In this document: positions 1-5,381 of the stretch, piece by piece
How positions within the stretch are numbered: position 1 is the first letter of the stretch
Layout of the letters: each line of letters starts with the position of its first letter
Source of the DNA: Planctomycetota bacterium
GTDB lineage: Bacteria > Planctomycetota > Planctomycetia > Pirellulales > Thermoguttaceae
Assembly: GCA_018897395.1 (NCBI GenBank)
Contig: JAHIKV010000144.1
Coordinates: 1-8,633, forward strand
Length of the DNA: 8,633 bases
Direction of reading: 5' to 3'
Notes under the pieces: model-generated
Told to the model about the DNA's origin: nothing
The model's input: the letters and a program-made list of their open reading frames with translations, nothing else
The model's database searches: none
Made by a program: the position numbers and the translations under genes

Positions 1-2
1 AT

Positions 3-227
3 GCCGGAAGGTCGCAAAATGGTCCTTCACGGCATCTGAATACCGAATTCCACATCATTCATTTGCCCTGCAAATGCCTGGAAAACGCACCCCAAGCTGC
101 TTTTTGGCCCAATATCTACCCACAAATTCTGTTGACGAGCCGACAAAAAAGAGCGAAGTTGAAAGAGCTCGTCTTGAAGAATATCGAGGTTTTTGAGTTC
201 CAGCAGGCGCTGGGATCGGGAACATGA
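3..227 (+). CDS. 3' end of an unrecognised gene, coupled to the dCTP deaminase-like gene (partial)
   Basis: One frame is open from the window's left edge to a TGA at 225-227, giving 74 residues. The TGA overlaps the ATG of the next gene as ATGA (224-227), a classic translational-coupling arrangement and the main reason to believe this frame is coding. The visible tail has a basic stretch (SRQKRAKLKELVLKN) and ends EFQQALGSGT; its composition is that of a soluble globular protein, with no membrane segment. I recognise no domain. The DNA is more A+T-rich than the genes to the right and shares that character with the deaminase-like gene, so the two probably travelled together. The true start lies outside the window. 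A short competing frame ending at 39 is less likely because it leaves the rest of the leader unexplained. Confidence 0.55.
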   Translation, partial: AGRSQNGPSRHLNTEFHIIHLPCKCLENAPQAAFWPNIYPQILLTSRQKRAKLKELVLKNIEVFEFQQALGSGT

Positions 228-1030
228 TACTGAAATCAGACAAAATTGCGGACCTGCTCCAAGAAGGCCAGGCTCCGGAGGTGGATGATCCTCTGATCGT
301 AAGTCCCACTCTCGATTTGGACGATCTCCGAGAAAGTGGGTCGGCTTCCATTGATCTTCGCCTTGGAACCTGGTTCGTGACTTTGCGCCAAGCGCGCATG
401 CCATATCTTAGCATAGATGGTGCGGCACAGGTGACAGATAAGCCGAGCAAGATACTCGGTGGCAAGACGATAGAATCCGATGCCCAACTCACAAAAACCC
501 ATTATATTCCATTCGGCAGGGAATATTATCTTCACAAAAGTTCGTTTGTTCTTTGCGCCACTTTGGAGTGGATCCGGCTGCCAAAGAACGTTGCTGGATA
601 CGTCATCGGGCGATCAAGTTGGGGCAGGCGCGGGCTGATAATAGCAACTGCTGCTGGGGTGCATCCCGGCTTCACGGGTTGTCTAACACTAGAGTTGACC
701 AACGTGGGGGAAATTCCCTGGTGTCCTACAACCATTGCACACTACGATATGTTGTGTTCGCGGACGCTGCCACATACAAGATGTTGTGGTGAAATCAGCC
801 GGTGCAATGACCATAGGACACCAGGGGAAATTCCGATCGTGATCAAACCAGGGACGAAAATATGCCAATTGTTCCTTCATGCAGTGGAATCGTCAGGGCT
901 TGGTTACGTAGATCAGAGCGCGTTCAACGGCACACGGAAACCAACACTTGGAAAAACGAGCACTGACGCAATCGCCGGGAAACTGGCCGCGGCCTACCAG
1001 CCAGCTACAAAAGGTGAGGGAAAGGAGTAA
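224..1030 (+). CDS. dCTP deaminase / dUTPase-family protein carrying an in-frame palindromic-element insertion
   Basis: The 268-residue product belongs to the trimeric dCTP deaminase/dUTPase fold family, which converts dCTP to dUTP or hydrolyses dUTP in the cytoplasm. Visible signatures are GSASIDLRLG (39-48), YVIGRSSWGRRGL (126-138; R130, S131 and R135 match the active-site Arg/Ser/Arg of E. coli Dcd), PGFTGCLTLELTNVG (148-162; E157 matches the catalytic Glu138) and a lid-like C-terminus NGTRKPTLGK. H147 stands where E. coli Dcd has Asp (VHPGF against IDPGW). Residues 166-204 are not family sequence. They are encoded by a 109-bp repeat plus target duplication, and GEIP occurs on both sides (162-165 and 201-204). 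Removing 39 residues restores a normal NVGEIPIVIKPG hairpin and a 229-residue protein. The insertion is in frame and has no stop, so the protein may still be made. The ATG is fixed by the ATGA overlap with the upstream frame. Deaminase against dUTPase activity cannot be decided here. A phage-defence role, known for some dCTP deaminases, is possible but unsupported. Confidence 0.85.
   Translation: MILKSDKIADLLQEGQAPEVDDPLIVSPTLDLDDLRESGSASIDLRLGTWFVTLRQARMPYLSIDGAAQVTDKPSKILGGKTIESDAQLTKTHYIPFGREYYLHKSSFVLCATLEWIRLPKNVAGYVIGRSSWGRRGLIIATAAGVHPGFTGCLTLELTNVGEIPWCPTTIAHYDMLCSRTLPHTRCCGEISRCNDHRTPGEIPIVIKPGTKICQLFLHAVESSGLGYVDQSAFNGTRKPTLGKTSTDAIAGKLAAAYQPATKGEGKE
707..834. repeat. Direct repeats flanking element copy 1 (probable target-site duplication)
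   Basis: GGGGAAATTCC occurs at 707-717 and again at 824-834, exactly 117 bp apart. Its outer bases overlap the element's own CC/GG ends. If the element is the 109 bp shared with the second copy, the duplication is 8 bp (GGAAATTC, 709-716 and 826-833); up to 11 bp cannot be excluded. In the protein the repeat reads GEIP twice. This is direct evidence for insertion into a once intact gene. Confidence 0.8.
717..825 (+). mobile_element. 109-bp terminal-inverted-repeat element, copy 1, inside the dCTP deaminase-like gene
   Basis: The unit starts CCTGGTGTCCTA (717-728) and ends with its exact reverse complement (814-825). After a 4-base mismatch a second matched pair follows: CATTGCAC at 733-740 and GTGCAATG at 802-809. 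A further hairpin-forming stretch (CCACA...TGTGG) lies in the centre. A near-identical inverted copy is at 8318-8426, differing only at position 752 (T here, C in the other copy read the same way). With an 8-bp target duplication the insertion totals 117 bp, 39 codons, so the host frame is kept. It is too small to encode a transposase, so it is non-autonomous (MITE-like) or a palindromic element of the Rickettsia RPE kind. I cannot assign it to a named family. Confidence 0.85.
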
Positions 1031-1080
1031 TTTCCGGGAAAGCCCGCTCCTTGTTGACCAAGAACTTCCGCCGTGCGGCG

Positions 1081-1087
1081 GGAAGGG
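1081..1087 (+). promoter_or_regulatory. Ribosome binding site deciding the start of the zinc protein
   Basis: GGAAGGG ends 6 bases before the ATG at 1094. An in-frame GTG at 1073 lies upstream of this site and would be served by nothing comparable, so the ATG is preferred. Confidence 0.6.
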
Positions 1088-1093
1088 TACAAT

Positions 1094-1579
1094 ATGAAGC
1101 CGAAAAAGTCAAGCGGTGCTACCCGCGCCAAGACGTCGGACAAGCCCCGCTGCGGGCTGTGCGGGAAGACGAAGAACCTGACCCGCACCGAATGTTGCGG
1201 CAATTGGATCTGCGACGACGAAAGCAACTACATGCTGTTCTCCTACGCGCGGAACAGTTGCCACCGCAATCACGATCGTTATACGCTTTGCGCAAGTCAC
1301 TATCACGAGGGGCACGAGGGCAAATGGCAGGATTGCCCCAAGTGCCGCAAGGCGTTCGAGACGGAGATGTACGTCTGGTACGCCACGAACGAGTACAATT
1401 TCGAAAAGCTGGAAAACCCACCGAGCTACGAGCCGACGCATTGCGGCGCGTGCGGTCGGGTGATCCGGCTGGCCTACGACGGCTATTCTTACGGCGCCAA
1501 AGGCTACCGCTGCCAAGCGTGCTCTGCGAAAGAATTCCACGGCGGCGAATCCCCGGCCAAGAAACAGCGCAAAAAGTAA
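1094..1579 (+). CDS. Small cysteine-rich zinc-binding protein, function unknown
   Basis: A 161-residue soluble protein with a basic N-terminus (MKPKKSSGATRAK) and a basic C-terminus (AKKQRKK). Zinc-ligand candidates form at least four CxxC pairs: C20/C23, C81/C84, C117/C120 and C140/C143. A Cys/His cluster lies between them (C34, C35, C40, C56, H57, H60, C66, H69, H71, H74). The spacing suggests an N-terminal treble-clef-like or double zinc module (20-84) and a C-terminal zinc ribbon (117-143), separated by an aromatic stretch (YVWYATNEYNFEKL). Basic tails plus zinc ribbons are common in nucleic-acid-binding proteins, but nothing specific points to a target. The start is set by the GGAAGGG site. 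It runs the same way as the deaminase-like gene with a 63-bp gap, and its stop lies 16 bp from the stop of the convergent aclA, leaving no room for a separate terminator. I do not recognise a named family. Confidence 0.75.
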   Translation: MKPKKSSGATRAKTSDKPRCGLCGKTKNLTRTECCGNWICDDESNYMLFSYARNSCHRNHDRYTLCASHYHEGHEGKWQDCPKCRKAFETEMYVWYATNEYNFEKLENPPSYEPTHCGACGRVIRLAYDGYSYGAKGYRCQACSAKEFHGGESPAKKQRKK

Positions 1580-1595
1580 GCCGCACGCCGAACGC

Positions 1596-3758
1596 TCAAC
1601 CCCGCACTGCCGGGCCGATGTAAATTATCGATTCGTTCTGCAAGCGGAAGAACGAGCCGGGCGTTTGCTCCAGTAATTGGCCGAGCAGACCGACGGTGCG
1701 CGGGATGATGAACAAAGCCTTGCCCGTCTCGGGTGCTAGCTTCAGGTCGCAGAGCAGCGCGCCGATCACTCCGTCGACGTTGAAGCACAGCGCCGAGGAT
1801 TTCTTCTTCCGTAAGACGGTTTCGATCTCGCGGGCGAGAGTGCAATAGTCGCCCGCCAGCCCTAGCTCGTCAACGATGGTCAGGAGGGTGGTTGCCCGGG
1901 GGTCGCGGCCGTAGAGTCCGTAGTAGCGGTGTCCGTAGCCGGGTATCCGTCCCTTCGGGTCGCCGAACGCGCCGGTGATCTTGTTGACGACGTAGCCGGC
2001 CAGTTCTTTCAGGTCGGCGATCCGCACTCCGTCGGCCTCGAACACGCCGCCGTCGGCCTCGGCCTGCCGCATTTTGGCGAGGAAATCGATGAGGATTCGG
2101 GCGGTGCCCTCGCCGGCGCCGGCGTGCGCTTCTCCCATGGCGGAGATGCCGGCGGCTAGGGCGGTTTTCAGCGAGTTGCCGCCGGAATATGACGTTACCG
2201 CCGCCAGCGACGAGGGGGTGGCCGGGGTGTGGTCGACGCAGGAGACGAACACCGCCCTGAGCAGATTGGCCTCCGCCGCGGTCGGTTTTCTGTCGGCCAG
2301 CGCGGCGAAGATCGATTCCTCGATGCTTTGCTCGTTGCACCACCTGGTTTCGTGGCCGAGGATTGCGGCCACCAGGTCGACGACTTGGGGGATCAACGCC
2401 AGGGCCTCGGTTTCGGCGGGGGTGTATCTTTCGTGCAGGCTTGCCGGGAGCGGTTTTTGGCTGGACGCGGCGCCGGCCAGCAACCCCGCGCTGATGGCGG
2501 CGTTCATCGGCGAGCCGCCTTGGAAGGAAGCCACGGCGGCCTGCCGCGCGGCTTCGTCGGTGGGATTGGTCGTGACGCAGAGGACGAGGTCCTCGGCCAA
2601 CTGTTTGGCCTTTTCGTCGCCGTCGTCTTCTTTCGTCAGGGCCTCGAAGATCATCTGCGGCACCGAGGCGGTTTTCATCAACTGGGGCAGGGGGCGCCCG
2701 CGGAAATGGGGCATGCCCTCGATGATCTGCGTCAGTTGCGTGCGGATTTGCACCGCCCGGACTTGGCTCTTCAGCCGCTCCAATTTCTGCTTGGAGATGC
2801 TGACTAACTCGAAGGCCTCGGAGATCGCCGATTCCAAGTCCTGGCTGCGTCGGGGGAGGGCCTTTTCCACGAGCGCGACCAGATCGGCGGAGGTTTTTGC
2901 CACGCTGACCCCCGCCTGCTCGAAGGCCTCGACTTTGCTCTCGTAGGTACCGAAGCGTCCTTCGCCGATGATTGCCCCGGCGTGGCCCATCCGCGAGCCG
3001 CGGGGAAAGATGTTTTGGGCGCCGATGCCCGTAATCCGGGCAATGACGGGCTTCGGATAGTTGGACTCTTGGATATATTCGGCGGCCTCTTCCTCGTAGT
3101 TGCCGCCAACCTCGCCGTTGAGGATCACCAGCCTGGTCCGCTCGTCGTCGCGGATCAGTTCCAGGAGGTACTTGAAGTTTGTGCCGGATATCCGGTCGCC
3201 GCCGATGCCGACGACGATGCTCGTGCCGTGCCCCAGGGTGTTGAAGATTTCGGTGGCGATCGACAGGCACATGCCGCCGCTTTTCGAGAAAATGGCGATA
3301 TTTCCGGGATAGAATACGCCCGGATCGTTGCCGCCGATGGCGCCGATCTTTACCCTCGCGATGGGGTTGATTATTCCGACCGAGGCCGGGCCGACCACAC
3401 GGACGCCGTGTTCCTTGGCCGCTTGGACGATGGCGGCCGAGTCCAATCGCGGCAGGCCCTCGGTGAGAATGTTCACCAGTCGGATTTTACCCGATTCGAT
3501 TGTCGCCAGCGCGGCCTCCTTCGTCCCCTCGCGGGGAACAGAGATCAGGCTGGTGTTGATGTTCGGATGTGCCCGCAGCGCCTCTTCGACGGAATTGTAC
3601 ACGGGCACTCCGTAAACGTCCTGGCCCCCCTTGCCGGGCGTGACCCCGGCCACCACGTGCGTTCCGTAGTCGAGCATCTCCATCGATACCCGACGCCCCT
3701 GTTTGCCGGTAATGCCTTGAATGAGGACTCGCGTCTGATGGTCAATCAGGCTGCTCAT
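1596..3758 (-). CDS. aclA: ATP-citrate lyase large subunit (SucD-like plus citryl-CoA lyase fusion) with an extra lyase-like half-domain
   Basis: With AclB this 720-residue subunit should catalyse citrate + ATP + CoA to acetyl-CoA + oxaloacetate. Residues 1-300 are succinyl-CoA-synthetase-alpha-like: CoA-binding GITGKQG (15-21), GEVGG around E216 and the phosphohistidine motif SRMGHAGAIIGEG with H259. The C-terminus is a citrate-synthase/citryl-CoA-lyase domain: CVDHTPATP (H510, matching human ACLY H900), IPGYGHR (H610, matching H975), FNVDGVIGALL (D662, matching D1026) and FIIPRTVG. GEAHAGAGE (H545) resembles citrate synthase and stand-alone citryl-CoA lyases; human ACLY has GDRFGGALD there. 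Residues about 345-432 look like a second, degenerate copy of the first half of the lyase domain, with T397 in place of the His. Chlorobium AclA is near 610 residues, so about 110 are extra. ATG at 3758 follows the aclB TAA by 3 bases. The fusion excludes ordinary succinyl-CoA synthetase or malate-CoA ligase. Confidence 0.88.
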   Translation of the reverse strand: MSSLIDHQTRVLIQGITGKQGRRVSMEMLDYGTHVVAGVTPGKGGQDVYGVPVYNSVEEALRAHPNINTSLISVPREGTKEAALATIESGKIRLVNILTEGLPRLDSAAIVQAAKEHGVRVVGPASVGIINPIARVKIGAIGGNDPGVFYPGNIAIFSKSGGMCLSIATEIFNTLGHGTSIVVGIGGDRISGTNFKYLLELIRDDERTRLVILNGEVGGNYEEEAAEYIQESNYPKPVIARITGIGAQNIFPRGSRMGHAGAIIGEGRFGTYESKVEAFEQAGVSVAKTSADLVALVEKALPRRSQDLESAISEAFELVSISKQKLERLKSQVRAVQIRTQLTQIIEGMPHFRGRPLPQLMKTASVPQMIFEALTKEDDGDEKAKQLAEDLVLCVTTNPTDEAARQAAVASFQGGSPMNAAISAGLLAGAASSQKPLPASLHERYTPAETEALALIPQVVDLVAAILGHETRWCNEQSIEESIFAALADRKPTAAEANLLRAVFVSCVDHTPATPSSLAAVTSYSGGNSLKTALAAGISAMGEAHAGAGEGTARILIDFLAKMRQAEADGGVFEADGVRIADLKELAGYVVNKITGAFGDPKGRIPGYGHRYYGLYGRDPRATTLLTIVDELGLAGDYCTLAREIETVLRKKKSSALCFNVDGVIGALLCDLKLAPETGKALFIIPRTVGLLGQLLEQTPGSFFRLQNESIIYIGPAVRG

Positions 3759-3761
3759 GAA

Positions 3762-5003
3762 TTATTCCTGTGTTTGCGCCGGTTGGCTTTGCTCTTGGTG
3801 TTTTTTTGCTTGGTGAATGACCATTTGGGCGGAATTGGCCACCGAGGTGGCCATGCCGCGAAGGAAGAGGCGGTATCCCTCTTGGTTCTGAATCTTGTTC
3901 AACTGGGCGAAGGCTTCCTCGTCGCGGGGGCCGGCGCGGCGGATCAGAATGGGGATCGTCTTGTCGAAGTTGGGCGTTTCGCGGATGCCGCCCATGATGC
4001 CGCCGATCAGCGTATCATAAATATCGGTGAAGTTTGCCCGGCCGCCGATCACCCAGATGGCGTTGATCGGGCCGGGATGCATCAGAGCGATCTTGGTAAG
4101 TTCTTGCACTTTCTCGGCCGTGGGGTTGCCGCTGTACTCGGTGAAGACGGCCGGCTTGCCGCCGAGGATGCAGAGGTCGTCCAGCGCCTCGACGCTGGTC
4201 CCGCCGCCGGAGGCCAGCACGATGATGTCTCCGTCCAGTTCGTAGAACATTCGGCCCGCGGCGCCGCGGGTGTCGCTGCGGTCGTTGTTCAACGCAAGCT
4301 GCTCGAGCCGGGTTGGAGTCCGCCCCGAGCTGAGCCGTTCGGGCAGGTTCAACCCCGACTGCCGGAACATGGCGTCCTCGTCGATCTCCACCTTTGCGTC
4401 GGCGGCGATCCACTCGCCAGAGTGGGTTCGGATCAGTGGGTTGATCTCGGCCAGCGTGGAATCGCAATCGACGAACAGGCCATAGAGCTTCAACAGCAGG
4501 TCGGTCGGCGACGGGCCGCCGTGGGCGTCGAGGCCCGCACGGTGGGCCAGATCGGCCGCCTGCTGGGGCTGTAATCCGCGGCGAATGTCGACCGGCTCAG
4601 TCCACACCCCCTCCTGCGACTTCTGGGCCGCCTTTTCCACGTCCATGCCGCCTTGGGTGGAGACGATCACCACGGGCGACGCGCCCACGTAGGTCACCGC
4701 GACGTATACCTCCTGGGCAATGTCGAGCTTCTTCTCGACCAGCGCCTTCTGGATGGTCTCGCCGAACAGTTTTCGGCCCAACAGGGCACCGAGGGTGTCG
4801 GCCAATTGTTCCTCGGTATCGCAGGCGACGACCGCGTTTTCCTTGCCTCGCCGCCCCCACAGCACTTGCGCCTTGGCCATCACGCTGCCGTACCGACCCG
4901 TCAGCCCGCCGGCCTCTTCCGCCGAGGCGACCACCTTGCCGGGTGGGATCGGGATTCCGGCGCGCTCGAATAGGTTTTTCCCCTCGTATTCATACAGTTT
5001 CAT
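3762..5003 (-). CDS. aclB: ATP-citrate lyase small subunit (SucC-like, ATP-grasp)
   Basis: A 413-residue protein related to the beta chain of succinyl-CoA synthetase. In ATP-citrate lyase this chain supplies the ATP-grasp nucleotide site and contacts the phosphohistidine of AclA. The N-terminus LYEYEGKNLFERAGIPIP (3-20) is the usual ATP-grasp opening. MAKAQVLWGRRGKENAV (42-58) carries the nucleotide-binding lysine region. AEINPL (185-190) and DAKVEIDEDAMFR (202-214) provide the metal-binding Glu/Asn and Asp. The C-terminal ligase domain follows with DGDIIVLASGGGTS (257-270) and GGKPAVFTEYSGNP (281-294). The length is close to the roughly 400 residues of Chlorobium AclB. The gene order aclB-aclA with a 3-bp gap is that known from Chlorobium. 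The C-terminal tail (KKHQEQSQPAQTQE) is Gln-rich and probably disordered. The start has only a weak purine stretch (GAGAT) ahead of it. Without its neighbour it could be read as succinyl-CoA synthetase beta; the fused lyase partner decides the call. Confidence 0.87.
   Translation of the reverse strand: MKLYEYEGKNLFERAGIPIPPGKVVASAEEAGGLTGRYGSVMAKAQVLWGRRGKENAVVACDTEEQLADTLGALLGRKLFGETIQKALVEKKLDIAQEVYVAVTYVGASPVVIVSTQGGMDVEKAAQKSQEGVWTEPVDIRRGLQPQQAADLAHRAGLDAHGGPSPTDLLLKLYGLFVDCDSTLAEINPLIRTHSGEWIAADAKVEIDEDAMFRQSGLNLPERLSSGRTPTRLEQLALNNDRSDTRGAAGRMFYELDGDIIVLASGGGTSVEALDDLCILGGKPAVFTEYSGNPTAEKVQELTKIALMHPGPINAIWVIGGRANFTDIYDTLIGGIMGGIRETPNFDKTIPILIRRAGPRDEEAFAQLNKIQNQEGYRLFLRGMATSVANSAQMVIHQAKKHQEQSQPAQTQE
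3766..3769 (-). promoter_or_regulatory. Ribosome binding site of aclA inside the end of aclB
   Basis: On the minus strand AGGA lies 7 bases before the aclA ATG and within the last two sense codons of aclB. Termination of aclB and initiation of aclA are therefore physically linked, which favours balanced subunit synthesis. Confidence 0.55.
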
Positions 5004-5071
5004 GGATCATCTCGCGTGGTTCGTCTGGTAGCGATTGGCGATCGGTGGACAAAAACTCGCGATTGTAGGAA

Positions 5072-5133
5072 GCGACTTCAGTCGCCGATTTTGAGGGTTT
5101 TCGGTGCGCAATCGGGTCTGGAGACGCCTCCAG
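5072..5133 (-). repeat. Two small hairpins in the aclBA leader
   Basis: GCGAC/GTCGC (5072-5076 and 5081-5085, loop TTCA) and CTGGAG/CTCCAG (5118-5123 and 5128-5133, loop ACGC) are perfect short stems in the predicted untranslated leader. The first sits in a stretch like the short REP-type palindromes scattered between genes in many bacteria. No riboswitch class is recognisable. Confidence 0.35.
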
Positions 5134-5180
5134 CAGATTTTTCGACGGCCGCCGGCCGGTCGGCTACGCCTATAAAATTA

Positions 5181-5209
5181 GTGATATTGGCCGCGATATG
5201 CCCTGTCAA
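5181..5209 (-). promoter_or_regulatory. Probable sigma70-type promoter of aclBA
   Basis: On the minus strand a perfect -35 box TTGACA (plus-strand 5204-5209) is followed by exactly 17 bases and a -10-like TATCAC (5181-5186, 4 of 6 matches), then an A+T-rich stretch. It points at aclB, with the start of transcription expected near 5175 and a leader of about 170 bases. It lies just past the terminator of the upstream operon, where a new promoter is needed. Confidence 0.45.
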
Positions 5210-5233
5210 GGGGGAAAACACAAAGAACGCGCG

Positions 5234-5263
5234 AACCGCGAAAAAAGGGCTTTTTTCGCGGTT
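5234..5263. terminator. Strong bidirectional hairpin terminator
   Basis: A perfect 13-bp stem (5234-5246 and 5251-5263) with loop GGGC has CCGCG at the base and an A6/T6 run at the top. On the plus strand the run TTTTT continues to 5266. On the minus strand it lies about 120 bases after the UroD-like stop codon and would end the DUF1638-MNT-HEPN-UroD transcript before the aclBA promoter. Confidence 0.6.
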
Positions 5264-5381
5264 TTTCAGCATTTTGCGATTAGCCCGCATTTGATGGACC
5301 ACGAGCTTTCGTTCGGGCGGCGGTCCTTGCCGGCAAACCGATCTCCAACGCCCCGGCGGCATATATCGGATGGGCGACTTT

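Larger units (their letters stand above)
5004..5381. other. 378-bp intergenic region between the aclB start and the UroD-like gene stop
   Basis: No gene is supported here. From the aclB side it holds a roughly 170-base untranslated leader with two short hairpins, then a sigma70-like promoter for aclBA (5181-5209) and a strong hairpin terminator (5234-5263). About 120 bases with nothing recognisable separate that from the stop of the UroD-like gene. An open frame crossing the region on the plus strand is arginine/proline-rich antisense read-through and is not a gene. Confidence 0.6.

Noticed and set aside
224..1030. Calling the deaminase-like gene a pseudogene because of the insertion
   Set aside because: The frame continues through the insertion without a stop and the family motifs are intact on both sides; loss of function is possible but not shown.
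1073..1093. GTG at 1073 as start of the zinc protein
   Set aside because: The strong GGAAGGG site lies downstream of it and directly precedes the ATG at 1094.
1870..3270. A 466-codon minus-strand frame inside aclA
   Set aside because: It is an alternative frame of aclA, extremely Arg/Pro-rich, with no family motif.
2982..4574. A 530-codon open frame on the plus strand across aclA and aclB
   Set aside because: It lies antisense to two strongly recognisable genes, has an Asp/Gly/Val/Arg-rich composition typical of GC-rich shadows and shows no domain.
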